From Dyella sp. BiH032 (GTDB taxonomy: Bacteria > Pseudomonadota > Gammaproteobacteria > Xanthomonadales > Rhodanobacteraceae): a stretch of 64,000 nt of DNA. Below are positions 51,761-61,781 of this stretch, in pieces. The DNA lies in contig NZ_CP134867.1 of NCBI RefSeq assembly GCF_031954525.1, forward strand, positions 1,364,001 to 1,428,000, written 5' to 3'. The position numbers were made by a program, and so were the translations under genes. Every line of letters starts with the position of its first letter. Position 1 is the stretch's first letter. The notes beneath the pieces were generated by a model. It was not told the origin of the DNA, made no database searches, and saw only the letters and a program-made list of their open reading frames with translations.

Positions 51761-53083
51761 CTACTGTTCGTCTTCGGCCGGCTCGTCGCGGCGCGCCGGC
51801 GTGATCAGCAGCTTGTCGATGCGGGCGCCGTCGAGATCCACGACTTCGAAGCGGATGCCTTGCCAGGCAAAGACCTCGCCGGTCTGCGGAATGTGGCCCA
51901 GCGCGGCCATCACCATGCCCGCGGCGGTGCGGTATTCGTGTTCCTGCTCCCCCGGCAGCTGGTCCACGTGCAGCAGTTCGCGCAGGTCGTCAGTGGAAAT
52001 GGAGCCATCGACCAGCCAGCTGCCGTCTTCGCGGGGCACGATCGGCGCGGTCTCCTCGCCGCCCTGGGTCGCGCGCTGGCTGGCGCCGACCACGGCTGAA
52101 AGCAGGTCATTGAGCGTCACCAGCCCCTCGATGTCGCCGTACTCGTCCACCACCAGCGCCAGCTGGGTCTCGGCGTCGCGGAACTCTTCGAGCAGGTCCA
52201 GGGCGCGCGCCGTGGCGGGCACGAACAGCGGCTTCGCCATGCGGCCGAATAGGTCCGGCGAGCCGTGGCGGAAATTGCGCAGGAGGTTCTTCACCTCGAC
52301 CACGCCGACCACGTCGCTCTCGTCCTCGCGATAGACCGGATACCGGGAGTAGGGCGTCTCCCGCATGACCTCGTCGTTTTCCTCGGGCGTGGCGGCTATG
52401 TCCAGCCAGGCGATGCGGGTGCGCGGCGTCATCACGCTGTCCACCGTACGATCGCCCAAGCGCAGTACCCGGTTGACCATGTTGTGTTCGTCGGCGTCCA
52501 GCACGCCCTGCTCGGCGCTTTCGGCCACCAGCAGGCGGATTTCTTCTTCGGTCACCGCCCCGCTGCCCTTCTGATTCACGCGCAGCAGGCGCAGCAGCTG
52601 GGTGCTGGAGAAATTGAGCAGCCACACGAACGGCGTGGCGATGCGCGAGAGCACCAGCATGGGCATGGCGACGAAGCCGGAGAACCGCTCCGGGGCCGAC
52701 AGCGCCAGGCGCTTGGGTACCAGTTCGCCGAACACGATCTGGATGAAGGAGATCAGCACGAAGCCCAGCACCAGGCCGATGATTTTCGCGTAAGGCTCCA
52801 GCCAGGCGGCCTGGCCGCCATGCAGCGCCTCGGCGATGTGGTCGCCCAGGGCGTCGCCGGCCATGGCGCCGGTGATCAGGATCACTAGGGTCATGCCGAC
52901 CTGGACGGTGGACAGGAAGTGCTCGGGCGCCTCGGCGTGGCGAAGGGCGACGCGGGCGCGCCGGCTGATCTTGGCCATCTGCTTGAGGCGGCTCTTGCGC
53001 GAGGCCACCAGGGCCATTTCCGACAGGGCAAAGAAGCCGTTGGCCAGCGCGAGCACGAAGACGGTCGCGATCTCGGTCAGCAT
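51761..53083 (-). CDS. Hemolysin C/CorC family membrane protein (DUF21-CBS-CorC_HlyC)
   Basis: This 440-residue protein has an N-terminal DUF21 membrane domain with about 4 helices (1-160) and a CBS pair (about 205-325, starting VMTPRTRIAWLD). It ends in a CorC_HlyC domain (VDGSISTDDLRELL; GRIPQTGEVF-like). Family members take part in magnesium or cobalt efflux; the hemolysin name is historical. The protein should sit in the inner membrane with its CBS part in the cytoplasm sensing a nucleotide. It converges on trmJ with a 15-base gap. Confidence 0.9.
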   Translation of the reverse strand: MLTEIATVFVLALANGFFALSEMALVASRKSRLKQMAKISRRARVALRHAEAPEHFLSTVQVGMTLVILITGAMAGDALGDHIAEALHGGQAAWLEPYAKIIGLVLGFVLISFIQIVFGELVPKRLALSAPERFSGFVAMPMLVLSRIATPFVWLLNFSSTQLLRLLRVNQKGSGAVTEEEIRLLVAESAEQGVLDADEHNMVNRVLRLGDRTVDSVMTPRTRIAWLDIAATPEENDEVMRETPYSRYPVYREDESDVVGVVEVKNLLRNFRHGSPDLFGRMAKPLFVPATARALDLLEEFRDAETQLALVVDEYGDIEGLVTLNDLLSAVVGASQRATQGGEETAPIVPREDGSWLVDGSISTDDLRELLHVDQLPGEQEHEYRTAAGMVMAALGHIPQTGEVFAWQGIRFEVVDLDGARIDKLLITPARRDEPAEDEQ

Positions 53084-53230
53084 CGGGCGGTCAATGAGGT
53101 GGGGTGGGGCATGGCGGCCAGTGTAAAGCCTGTGGGGGCCGGGCCGGCGGGGGCGTGGTGCGGGCCCGAGGGGGCGTCCTGTAACATATCCGTCACTTCC
53201 TTTCGTTCTTTTACTTCAGGCGCTTCCCGC

Positions 53231-53860
53231 ATGTTTTCACTGCAGACGATCTTCGGCAAAGGCGACAAGTTCTACGGCTTGCTCGAACAAAGCGCGGAGG
53301 CGGCGCGGGAAAGCGCCAAGGCCTTGCACGAACTGGTCACCCATACCGACCGCGCTCCAGTGATGGCCGCTTTCGCTTCCGCGAGGGCGCGCGAGAAGGC
53401 GCTGGCCGCCCAGATTAGCGAAGAACTGGTCAATACGTTCGTGACCGCGCTCGACCGCGAGGACATCGAGGCGCTGAACTCGGCGCTGTACAAGATCCCG
53501 AAGACGGTGGAGAAGTTCGCCGAACGCTATGAGATCGTCGCCCCTCGCGTGTCCGACGTGGACTTCGCCCAGCGCGCCCAGGTGCTGGAACAGGCGACCG
53601 GCGTGGTGTCGGAGATGATCGGCGAGCTGCGCCGCGGCCTGCGCATCGACCCGGTCAAGAAGCTGCAGGACCGCATGCAGACGCTCGAATCCGAAGGCGA
53701 CCGCATGCTGCTCTCGCCGTACCGCACCCTGTACGTGGAAGGCAACGACGCGATGCGCGCCATGCTGGCCAAGGACCTGTTCGAGCTGATCGAGAAGGCC
53801 ATCGACAAGTGCCGCGACGTCGGCAACATCGTCTATTCCATCGTCCTCAAGAATTCCTGA
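53231..53860 (+). CDS. DUF47/PhoU-like protein of a Pit phosphate system
   Basis: This 209-residue helical protein opens MFSLQTIFGKGDKFYGLLEQ, the start of the TIGR00153/DUF47 family, which is PhoU-like. Such proteins are almost always next to a Pit transporter and are thought to regulate it. A TTCAGG-rich leader precedes the ATG without a clear Shine-Dalgarno. The pit gene follows after 10 bases, so they form an operon. The longer frame upstream is a shadow. Confidence 0.92.
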   Translation: MFSLQTIFGKGDKFYGLLEQSAEAARESAKALHELVTHTDRAPVMAAFASARAREKALAAQISEELVNTFVTALDREDIEALNSALYKIPKTVEKFAERYEIVAPRVSDVDFAQRAQVLEQATGVVSEMIGELRRGLRIDPVKKLQDRMQTLESEGDRMLLSPYRTLYVEGNDAMRAMLAKDLFELIEKAIDKCRDVGNIVYSIVLKNS

Positions 53861-53870
53861 GGCGACCGCG

Positions 53871-54989
53871 ATGAGCATGGTTCTCGCGGTGGTGCTGATC
53901 GCACTGATCTTCACCTACATCAACGGTTTCCACGACACCGCCAACTCCATCGCCACCGTCGTGGCGACGAAGGTACTCACGCCCGGCCAGGCGGTGCTGC
54001 TGGCCGCCATCACCAACCTCATCGGTGCCCTGTGGGGCACGGCGGTGGCCAAGACCATCGCCGCGGGCCTGATCGACACCAACGTGGTGGCGGCAGGTTC
54101 GCAGCTGCTGATCTGCGCGTTGGGCGCGGCCACGGTGTGGAATCTCATCACCTGGTGGCTGGGGTTGCCTTCCAGCTCCAGCCATGCGCTGGTGGGGGCG
54201 CTGGTCGGCGCGGCGATCGCCGCGTCCGGCGACAAGTTCAGCGCGATCATCTGGTCCCAGGGCGGCGACCACTGGTGGCAGGGCAAGGGCGTGGTTCCCA
54301 AGGTCGTAGTGCCGATGGTGGTGTCGCCGCTGCTCGGCTTCGTGATGGGCTTCTTGCTGATGGGGGCGCTTTACGCGCTGCTGAGCTGGTTCTCCAACCG
54401 TACGGGTTATCTGCGCCGCTTCGGCCGGACTCCGTTCGTCAACAGCTTCTTCGGCAAGGCGCAGATCGTCTCGGCCAGCGCCATGGGCCTGGCCCACGGC
54501 ATGAACGACGCCCAGAAGAGCATGGGCATCATCGCGCTGGCGCTGGCCGGCGCGACGGCGGCGGGCCAGTTCGACGGGCTGCCGGGCTGGCTGGGTTTCC
54601 TGCGCATCCATGGCTCGGCCACGGGCGGCTTCGACGTGCCTTCGTGGGTGGCGGTGGTGTGTGCGCTGACCATGGCCGCGGGCACGGCCGGCGGCGGCTG
54701 GCGCATCATCAAGACGCTGGGCCACAAGATGGTGAAGCTGCACCCGATCAACGGTTTCGCCGCCGAAGGTAGTTCGGCCGCGGTGATCCTCACCGCGTCG
54801 GCGCTGGGTGTGCCGGTCTCCACCACGCACAACGTGTCAGCCTCGATCATGGGTGTCGGAGCCGCCAAGCGCTGGAACGCGATCCGCTGGTCGGTGGTGG
54901 AGCGCATGGTGTGGGCCTGGATTCTCACGCTGCCCATCACGGCCCTGCTGGCTTATGGCGGCGTGCGCCTGGCGCAGTGGCTGTTCTGA
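53871..54989 (+). CDS. pitA: Low-affinity inorganic phosphate transporter (Pit/PHO4 family)
   Basis: This 372-residue membrane protein has about 10 helices and the two PHO4 signatures NGFHDTANSIATVVAT (about 17-32) and GLAHGMNDAQKSMG. It takes up metal-phosphate complexes with protons. It pairs with the DUF47 gene upstream. No Pho box was noticed upstream of the operon. Confidence 0.94.
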   Translation: MSMVLAVVLIALIFTYINGFHDTANSIATVVATKVLTPGQAVLLAAITNLIGALWGTAVAKTIAAGLIDTNVVAAGSQLLICALGAATVWNLITWWLGLPSSSSHALVGALVGAAIAASGDKFSAIIWSQGGDHWWQGKGVVPKVVVPMVVSPLLGFVMGFLLMGALYALLSWFSNRTGYLRRFGRTPFVNSFFGKAQIVSASAMGLAHGMNDAQKSMGIIALALAGATAAGQFDGLPGWLGFLRIHGSATGGFDVPSWVAVVCALTMAAGTAGGGWRIIKTLGHKMVKLHPINGFAAEGSSAAVILTASALGVPVSTTHNVSASIMGVGAAKRWNAIRWSVVERMVWAWILTLPITALLAYGGVRLAQWLF

Positions 54990-54996
54990 CGCGTGT

Positions 54997-55401
54997 TCAG
55001 AAATCGTCGCCGCCGTCGGCGACGACTTGCTCGAGCTGGTCGCCCAGGATGCCCAGCTCCTGGATCACCCGCACCAGCTCCTCGGCCGACAGCAGCTCGT
55101 AGGGTCGGTTTTCGCACAGGTGCAGGAAGGGCGAGCCGTCCAGATCGGCCACGGCGAGGAAGCCGACCCGCTGCTCCCAGTTGAAACGCAGGCAGCGGCG
55201 CGCGTCTGCACCGGCGAAAGGTCCGATCGGCGTGGAGATGCGCAGGAAGCGCCGGCCGGATTCGTCCTCCAACTCCGCGAGGTAGATGCCCTGGTGCCTG
55301 CCGCGCGGCAGCGGCAGGTCGAAGCTGATCAGGTACGGATCATTGTGGCGCAGCTCGTGCAGGCTGCCGATGTGGGAACGCACGGCTTCGAAATGTCGCA
55401 T
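54997..55401 (-). CDS. Uncharacterised 134-residue protein
   Basis: I do not recognise the family with confidence. The protein is soluble and acidic, with a central beta block (GRRFLRISTPIGPF) and a C-terminal helix (EELVRVIQELGILGDQLEQV). This alpha/beta pattern recalls CesT/YbjN-type proteins (secretion-chaperone fold), but no diagnostic motif is present. The ATG giving MRHFEAVRSH is chosen; the frame runs further upstream as a basic shadow overlapping the ATL gene. It converges on pitA with a 7-base gap and is divergent from the ATL gene. Confidence 0.7.
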   Translation of the reverse strand: MRHFEAVRSHIGSLHELRHNDPYLISFDLPLPRGRHQGIYLAELEDESGRRFLRISTPIGPFAGADARRCLRFNWEQRVGFLAVADLDGSPFLHLCENRPYELLSAEELVRVIQELGILGDQLEQVVADGGDDF

Positions 55402-55466
55402 GAGGCGGCTCCCCGGCAGGATACGGCTTCCGCTACTCTGCCACGACTTTGTGACCGCGTCGCGCC

Positions 55467-55808
55467 ATGAACGAAGCCCACGCCCGCATCTTCGCCGCCA
55501 TTGCGGCCATTCCCCCCGGACGCGTCGCCAGCTACGGCGCGATCGCGGCGCGGGCCGGTTTGCCGGGGCGGGCGCGACTGGTGGGAAAGGTACTCGGCGA
55601 AGTGCCGGACGGTATGCGACTTCCGTGGTTCCGCGTGCTGCGCTCCAGCGGCCAGATCGCCTTTCCGCCGGGCAGCCGCGGGTTCCGCGAGCAATCCCGC
55701 CTGCTGCGCGCGGAGGGTGTCGAGGTAAGGAACGGCAAGGTGCCGCTGTCGCGCTTCGGTCTGGATGCGGACTTGGATCGCTCGCTGTGGGGTATGCCTG
55801 GCGACTAA
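55467..55808 (+). CDS. Alkyltransferase-like (ATL) protein
   Basis: This 113-residue protein has the MGMT C-terminal DNA-binding fold (IPPGRVASYGAIAARAGLPG). The alkyl-acceptor motif PCHRV is replaced by PWFRV, losing the reactive Cys and also the His. ATL proteins bind O6-alkylguanine without repairing it and hand the lesion to nucleotide-excision repair. It is divergent from the uncharacterised gene and followed by recQ. Confidence 0.88.
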   Translation: MNEAHARIFAAIAAIPPGRVASYGAIAARAGLPGRARLVGKVLGEVPDGMRLPWFRVLRSSGQIAFPPGSRGFREQSRLLRAEGVEVRNGKVPLSRFGLDADLDRSLWGMPGD

Positions 55809-55945
55809 GCCGGGAGTGACAGCCGATCGCGGGCAGGCCGTCAGTGACGCCGGGGTTGGGCCGACCGGCATGCGGGCGGAATTCCCACAAGTCTTGGCGC
55901 CGCAGGCCGGCAGCCGGTCCACCTGCATTTGCTAGCATTCCACGA

Positions 55946-57757
55946 ATGTCTTCCTCGCCTCTCGACATCCTCCACAGCGTCTTCGGCTATACCCATTTCC
56001 GCGGCCAGCAGCAGGCCATCGTCGAGCAGGTGGCCGAAGGCGGCGACGCCCTGGTGCTGATGCCTACCGGCGGGGGCAAGTCGTTGTGTTTCCAGATTCC
56101 CGCGCTGCTGCGGCAGGGCATAGGCATTGTGGTGTCGCCGCTGATCGCCCTGATGCAGGATCAGGTCGACGCGCTGCGCGAAGCCGGCGTCGCCGCCGCC
56201 TATCTCAATTCGAGCCTGGGCGCGGAGGATCAGCGCGAGGTCGAGCGGCAATTGCTTGCCGGTGAGCTCAACCTGCTCTACGTGGCGCCGGAGCGCCTGC
56301 TGACGCCGCGTTTCCTGAGCCTGCTCGAACGCACCGAGGTGGCGCTGTTCGCCATCGACGAAGCGCATTGCGTATCGCAGTGGGGGCACGATTTCCGGCC
56401 GGAATACCGCGAACTGGTGATCTTGCATCAGCGCTTTCCGCACGTGCCGCGCATCGCGCTCACCGCCACCGCCGACCCGCGCACGCGCGAGGAGATCGTG
56501 GAGCGCCTGGCGCTGCAGGATGCGCGGCAGTTCGTATCGAGCTTCGACCGGCCCAACATCCGTTACCGCGTGGGCCTGCGCCACAACGCGCGGCGTCAGC
56601 TGATGGATTTTCTCGAAGGCCATCGCGGCGAGGCGGGCATCGTGTACTGCCTGAGCCGCAAGAAGGTGGACGACACCGCGGCCTGGCTGGCGGAGGCCGG
56701 CATCGTGGCCCTGCCGTACCACGCAGGGTTGAACGCCGCCACGCGCGCGGCCAATCAGCAACGTTTCCTGCGCGAGGATGGCGTGGTGATGGTGGCGACG
56801 GTGGCTTTCGGCATGGGCATCGACAAGCCGGACGTGCGCTTCGTGGCCCACCTGGATCTGCCGCGCAGCATGGAGGGCTACTACCAGGAAACCGGTCGCG
56901 CCGGCCGCGACGGCCTGCCTGCGGAGGCGTGGATGATCTACGGCCTCTCCGACGTAGTCACGATGAGCCAGATGATCGCCCAGTCCGAATCGGCGGATGA
57001 TCGCAAGCGCATCGAGCGGCAGAAGCTCGAGGCGCTGCTCGCCTACGCCGAGGCCACGGACTGCCGGCGCGAGCGCTTGCTTGCTGCGTTCGGCGAAACC
57101 TATCGCGGCCCGTGCAAGAACTGCGACAACTGCGCGGAACCCCCAAAGACCTGGGATGCCACCGTGCCCGCGCAGAAGGCCTTGTCCGCGGTGTACCGCA
57201 GCGGGCAGCGCTTCGGCGCCGGCCACGTCATCGATATCCTGCGCGGCAGCGACAGCAACCGCGTGAGCGAACTGGGACACGATCGCCTCAGCACCTACGG
57301 CATCGGCGCGGACATGGACGAGAAGCAATGGCGCTCGGTGTTCCGCCAGCTGCTGGCGGCCGGCCTGCTCGAGGCGGAAGGGGACTTCGGCACCCTGCGC
57401 CTGACCCGGGCAAGCCGAGAGGTGCTGGTCGGCGGTCGCCAGGTGCGCCTGCGCGAGGACGTGCGGCCCGAGCGCCGGTCGAGGCGGCGGCGCGACAGCC
57501 AGCTCGTCACCGGTGGCAGCCTGGGCATCGAAGCCTACGAACAGCCGATGTGGGACGCCCTGCGCGCGCTCCGCGCCAAGCTGGCCAAGCAGCACGGGGT
57601 GCCCGCCTACGTGATCTTCCACGACGCGACCTTGCTGGCCATGCTGCGCGAGCTGCCGGCGAACGAGGAAGAGATGGCCTCGATCAGCGGCGTGGGCGAG
57701 GCGAAGCTCAAGCGCTATGGCCACGATTTCCTCGCGGTGATCAACGCCAAGGACTGA
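55946..57757 (+). CDS. recQ: RecQ, ATP-dependent DNA helicase
   Basis: This 603-residue helicase has Walker A TGGGKS and [14 protein letters not shown] in the first domain. The second RecA domain has [17 protein letters not shown] zinc-binding RQC region carries four Cys (C-x16-C-x2-C-x2-C, ending GPCKNCDNC), and a C-terminal HRDC domain ends at residue 603. It unwinds DNA 3'-5' in the RecF recombination pathway. The ATG giving MSSSPLDIL matches the family start. Confidence 0.95.
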   Translation: MSSSPLDILHSVFGYTHFRGQQQAIVEQVAEGGDALVLMPTGGGKSLCFQIPALLRQGIGIVVSPLIALMQDQVDALREAGVAAAYLNSSLGAEDQREVERQLLAGELNLLYVAPERLLTPRFLSLLERTEVALFAIDEAHCVSQWGHDFRPEYRELVILHQRFPHVPRIALTATADPRTREEIVERLALQDARQFVSSFDRPNIRYRVGLRHNARRQLMDFLEGHRGEAGIVYCLSRKKVDDTAAWLAEAGIVALPYHAGLNAATRAANQQRFLREDGVVMVATVAFGMGIDKPDVRFVAHLDLPRSMEGYYQETGRAGRDGLPAEAWMIYGLSDVVTMSQMIAQSESADDRKRIERQKLEALLAYAEATDCRRERLLAAFGETYRGPCKNCDNCAEPPKTWDATVPAQKALSAVYRSGQRFGAGHVIDILRGSDSNRVSELGHDRLSTYGIGADMDEKQWRSVFRQLLAAGLLEAEGDFGTLRLTRASREVLVGGRQVRLREDVRPERRSRRRRDSQLVTGGSLGIEAYEQPMWDALRALRAKLAKQHGVPAYVIFHDATLLAMLRELPANEEEMASISGVGEAKLKRYGHDFLAVINAKD

Positions 57758-57934
57758 GCGCGCGGCCGCGCTGCGGCAAGCGAGCCTCGCCGAGGCAGGA
57801 CGCTTTGCGCTTGTGCCGGTCACGGGCAACCCTTACAACAGATGGATGCGCTGTGGCGGAGCGCGCGTTTCCGCCGCGGGCTGCGTCTTCCGAAGACCTC
57901 CGGCTTTCCGCTCAACTCGCTCAAGGACCGCGCC

Positions 57935-59593
57935 ATGCATGACGCCCCTCTCATTGGCACGATCGTTGGCGGGATCGTGCTCGCCTTCTTCTTTGCGGCC
58001 CTTGCGCACCGCCTGAAACTGCCGCCGCTGGCTGGTTATCTGCTTGCCGGCGTGGTCTGCGGACCGTTCACGCCTGGATTCGTCGCGGACGGACATCTCG
58101 CGCATCAGCTGGCGGAGATCGGCGTCGTGCTGCTGATGTTCGGTGTGGGGCTGCACTTCTCGCTGAAAGATCTGCTTTCGGTCAAAGCCATCGCCATCCC
58201 CGGCGCCCTCGGCCAGATGGCGGTGGCCACCATGCTGGGCATGCTGCTCGGCTGGATGCTGGGCTGGCCGGTGGCGCAGAGTTTCGTGTTCGGCCTGGCC
58301 TTGTCGGTCGCCAGCACCGTGGTGCTGCTGCGCGCGATGGAGGAGCGGCGCCTAATGGATACGGAGCGCGGACGCATCGCGGTGGGCTGGCTGATCGTGG
58401 AGGACCTGGCGATGGTGCTCGCGCTCGTGCTGCTGCCGGCGATCGGGGCGTCACTGGGTGCGGGGCAGGCTATGTCGTTCGGAGAAATCGCGGCGACTGT
58501 CGGCATCACCGTGGGCAAGGTGGTGGCGTTCGTGGCGGTGATGTTGATTGTGGGTCGCCGCCTCATTCCCTGGGTGCTGAAGGTGATCGCGCAGACGGGG
58601 TCGCGCGAGCTGTTCCGCCTGGCCGTGCTGGCCATCGCGCTGGGCGTGGCCTTCGGCGCCGCGGGGCTGTTCGGGGTTTCCTTCGAGCTGGGCGCGTTCT
58701 TCGCCGGCATGATGATGGGCGAATCCAAGCTGTCGCACGACGCCGCCGAAGAAACGCTGCCGTTGCGCGACGCTTTCGCGGTGCTGTTCTTCGTGTCGAT
58801 CGGCATGCTGTTCAACTACCACGTGCTGTTTGCCGAGCCCCTGGTGGTGCTGGCCGCGCTGGCGATCATCGTGGTGGGCAAGTCGCTCGCCGCGCTCGGC
58901 ATCGTGCTGGCGTTCCGCAAACCGTTGAGTACGGCGCTGACCATTGCCGTCAGTCTTTCACAGATCGGCGAGTTCTCCTTCATCCTGATCGGCGTGGGTG
59001 TCGCGCAGAACCTCGTTACGAAGGACGCGCAGGATGTACTGCTCGCTGCTGCGATCCTGTCCATTCTGCTCAATCCGTTGCTGTTCAAACTGCTGGATCG
59101 TGCGAAGGCCCGGCTGGATGCGAGCACCAGCCAGGGCGAGGCGCCAGCGGGCGCGGTCGAGGCTGCGCCGCTGCATTCGACCGCGCTCAGCGGCCATGTC
59201 GTGATTGCCGGCTACGGCCGCCTGGGCCAGCTGCTGGGCGAGGCCGCGCACGCCGCGGGACATCCCCTGCTGGTACTCGAGGAGGAGAAGGATCATGTCG
59301 CCGTGCTGCAGCAGCAAGGGATCGAGACCATCGTCGGCAACGCGTCCAGCGACGAGGTGCTCGAGGCAGCCAATCTGCCGCAGGCAAAGGCGCTGCTGGT
59401 GACCTTGCCGCAGGCGTTCGAGAGCGGCGAAGTCATCCGCGCGGCACGGCAGCTCAATGCGAAGTTGCGCATCATCGCCCGCGCCGATTCCGAGGCATGC
59501 CGCGATCACCTGCAGGCGCAGGGCGCAGATCTGGTCGTATTGGGCGAACGCGAACTGGCGCGTGCGATGACCGAAGGGTTGGCCCCGGCTTGA
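57935..59593 (+). CDS. Kef/YbaL-type cation:proton antiporter with TrkA-N domain
   Basis: This 552-residue protein has a CPA2 antiporter domain of about 12 helices (1-400; LLMFGVGLHFSLKDLL, SFELGAFFAGMMMGES). A C-terminal Rossmann TrkA-N domain (about 430-545) begins HVVIAGYGRLGQLLGE. Overall it resembles YbaL, a K+/H+ antiporter homolog, more than glutathione-gated KefB/C. It would expel K+ for H+ under stress, gated by a bound nucleotide; this is inferred. An AAGGA site precedes the ATG. Confidence 0.9.
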   Translation: MHDAPLIGTIVGGIVLAFFFAALAHRLKLPPLAGYLLAGVVCGPFTPGFVADGHLAHQLAEIGVVLLMFGVGLHFSLKDLLSVKAIAIPGALGQMAVATMLGMLLGWMLGWPVAQSFVFGLALSVASTVVLLRAMEERRLMDTERGRIAVGWLIVEDLAMVLALVLLPAIGASLGAGQAMSFGEIAATVGITVGKVVAFVAVMLIVGRRLIPWVLKVIAQTGSRELFRLAVLAIALGVAFGAAGLFGVSFELGAFFAGMMMGESKLSHDAAEETLPLRDAFAVLFFVSIGMLFNYHVLFAEPLVVLAALAIIVVGKSLAALGIVLAFRKPLSTALTIAVSLSQIGEFSFILIGVGVAQNLVTKDAQDVLLAAAILSILLNPLLFKLLDRAKARLDASTSQGEAPAGAVEAAPLHSTALSGHVVIAGYGRLGQLLGEAAHAAGHPLLVLEEEKDHVAVLQQQGIETIVGNASSDEVLEAANLPQAKALLVTLPQAFESGEVIRAARQLNAKLRIIARADSEACRDHLQAQGADLVVLGERELARAMTEGLAPA

Positions 59594-59607
59594 AGCGGTG
59601 GAGGCGA

Positions 59608-59868
59608 TCAGCCGGCGAGCCGCCAGCGGATCACTGGCTCGCCTGACGCACGCGCGTGCGTCAACGCCAGTTGCGGAATATGACGCCAGTCGGCGAGCGA
59701 TGCCGGCAGACGTGCCTGCGGCCACTCGGCACGAAGGGCGGCCAGTGCCGCTTCGGCACTGTCGTGGCGTCCGGTTTCCTGCATGTCGAACATGCTCCGC
59801 CAGCGTCGGCCGTGCCTGATGATGCGGAACAGGCCTGCCTTGGCGGGGTAGACGTATTGGGCCAGCAT
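59608..59868 (-). CDS. Small uncharacterised protein (86 aa)
   Basis: This soluble 86-residue protein reads YPAKAGLFRIIRHGRRWRSM, then an Ala/Glu helix (SAEAALAALRAEWPQARLPA) and ends IRWRLAG. No family is recognised, but the composition is not that of a shadow frame and no other gene occupies this gap. The ATG lacks a clear ribosome binding site, and a TTG 48 bases upstream would add 16 residues. It converges on the antiporter gene. Confidence 0.6.
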   Translation of the reverse strand: MLAQYVYPAKAGLFRIIRHGRRWRSMFDMQETGRHDSAEAALAALRAEWPQARLPASLADWRHIPQLALTHARASGEPVIRWRLAG

Positions 59869-60021
59869 GGTGCGGTCTTGCGTGGGGACGGTGCCGGTAT
59901 AGCCTGCCCCGGACAAATGACCGGATCATGATTCGCCGACGACGGCTTCATGGCGCTCGCGTGAGTGTCGTGTCAACGAACGCGGGCCGGAACGCGGTCC
60001 GGCCCTGCCTGTATTCCGGCC

Positions 60022-61722
60022 TCAGGCAGTGGCGACTGCCGCCTGCCGTTCCTGGGCGCGCACCGGCGCGCCATTCGCCACGTAGTAGGAAGCCTTGGAT
60101 CGCGGCAGCGGCTCGCGGCCGCGGATCATGTCGGCGATCTTCTCGGCCATCATGATGGTCGGCGCGTTGAGGTTGCCGGTGATGACCTGCGGCATGATCG
60201 ACGCATCCACCACGCGCAGGCCTTCGAGGCCATGCACGCGCCCCTGGCCATCCACCACGCACATGTCGTCCTCGCCCATCTGGTTGGAGCACGAGGGGTG
60301 GTACGCGGTCTCGGCGTGAGCGCGCACGAAGGCGTCGAGCTGGGCGTCGGTCTTCAGTTCGGCGCCGGGCGAGATCTCGCGGCCGCGGTACGGCGCCAGG
60401 GCCTTCTGCTGGAAGATTTCGCGGGTGATGCGGATGGCGGCGCGGAACTCCCGCCAATCCTGCTCGTGCGACATGTAGTTGAACAGGATGCTCGGATGCT
60501 GGTGCGGATCCCTCGAGCGCAGCTGGATGCGGCCACGGCTCGGCGAGCGCATCGAACCGACGTGGGCCTGGAAGCTGTGCGTCCTGATCGGATTGCTGCC
60601 GTTGTAATTGATCGCCACCGGCAGGAAGTGGTACTGCAGGTTCGGCCATTCGAATTCTTCATGGCTGCGGATGAAGCCGCCCGCCTCGAACTGGTTGCTG
60701 GCGCCGATGCCGGTGCCGAGGAACAGCCACTCCGCGCCGATCTTCGGCTGGTTGTGCAGCTTCAATGCCGGGGCGAGCGAGACGGGCTTCTTGCATTCGT
60801 ACTGGAGGTACATCTCCAGGTGATCCTGCAGGTTCTGGCCCACGCCGGGCAGGTGGTGCACGAGGGGAATGTCCAGGCCGCGCAGCAGGTCGGCCGGGCC
60901 GACGCCGGAGCGCTGCAAGATCTGCGGCGAAGCGATGGCGCCACCACACAACAGGACTTCGCGCCGCGCGTGTGCCTGCATCGTTTCGCCGCCGCCCAGC
61001 CATTCCACTCCGATGGCACGCTTGCCGGAAAACAGGATGCGATCGGTGAGCGCGTGCGTGACGATCGTGAGGTTCGGGCGGCCACGCGCCTGGTCCAGGT
61101 AGCCGCGCGCCGTGCTGGCGCGGCGGCCTTGCGGCGTCACCGTGCGGTCCATCGGACCGAAGCCTTCCTGCTGGTAACCGTTGAGGTCGTCGGTGCGCGG
61201 ATAGCCCGCCTGCACGCCGGCTTCCACCATGGCGTGGAACAGCTCGTTGTTGCCTGGCTTGGGCGTGGTCACGCTGACCGGGCCGTCGCCGCCGTGGTAA
61301 TCGTTCGGACCGATGTCGCGCGATTCCGCCTTGCGGAAGTAGGGCAGGCAGTCGAGATAGGTCCAGTTTTCCAGGCCCGGGCGCTTGGCCCAGTGATCGT
61401 AGTCGAGCGCGTTGCCGCGGATGTAGCACATGCCATTGATCAGCGAGGAGCCGCCCAGACCCTTGCCGCGGCCGCATTCCATCCGCCGGTTGTCCATATG
61501 CGGTTCCGGGTCGGTGAGATAGGCCCAGTTGTAGCGCCGGCCCTGCAGCGGGAAGGCCAGCGCCGCCGGCATCTGCGTGCGGAAATCCAGGCGGTAGTCG
61601 GGGCCGCCGGCTTCCAGCAGCAGCACGGTGACGTCCGCGTCCTCGGTCAGGCGGGTTGCCAGCACGTTACCGGCCGAGCCGGCGCCGATGATGATGTAGT
61701 CGTAGGCCTTGATGGCGTTCAT
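60022..61722 (-). CDS. betA: BetA, choline dehydrogenase
   Basis: This 566-residue GMC oxidoreductase has the FAD-binding motif [14 protein letters not shown] near residues 11-24. The GMC signatures include [15 protein letters not shown] and the C-terminal active-site region [10 protein letters not shown]. It oxidises choline to betaine aldehyde, and on to betaine, at the inner membrane. The ATG giving [12 protein letters not shown] is chosen, with a GGAG upstream; the frame runs further upstream as shadow. It is the last gene of betI-betB-betA. Confidence 0.95.
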   Translation of the reverse strand: MNAIKAYDYIIIGAGSAGNVLATRLTEDADVTVLLLEAGGPDYRLDFRTQMPAALAFPLQGRRYNWAYLTDPEPHMDNRRMECGRGKGLGGSSLINGMCYIRGNALDYDHWAKRPGLENWTYLDCLPYFRKAESRDIGPNDYHGGDGPVSVTTPKPGNNELFHAMVEAGVQAGYPRTDDLNGYQQEGFGPMDRTVTPQGRRASTARGYLDQARGRPNLTIVTHALTDRILFSGKRAIGVEWLGGGETMQAHARREVLLCGGAIASPQILQRSGVGPADLLRGLDIPLVHHLPGVGQNLQDHLEMYLQYECKKPVSLAPALKLHNQPKIGAEWLFLGTGIGASNQFEAGGFIRSHEEFEWPNLQYHFLPVAINYNGSNPIRTHSFQAHVGSMRSPSRGRIQLRSRDPHQHPSILFNYMSHEQDWREFRAAIRITREIFQQKALAPYRGREISPGAELKTDAQLDAFVRAHAETAYHPSCSNQMGEDDMCVVDGQGRVHGLEGLRVVDASIMPQVITGNLNAPTIMMAEKIADMIRGREPLPRSKASYYVANGAPVRAQERQAAVATA

Positions 61723-61781
61723 GGGAGGAAACTCCTTGCAGGAAGCGGGCGCAGCCCTCGGCGGCGCCCGGGTGAGGCGGA

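Noticed and set aside
53100..53230. Phosphate-box (PhoB) site before the DUF47-pit operon
   Set aside because: No pair of CTGTCAT-like direct repeats at 11-base spacing was found.
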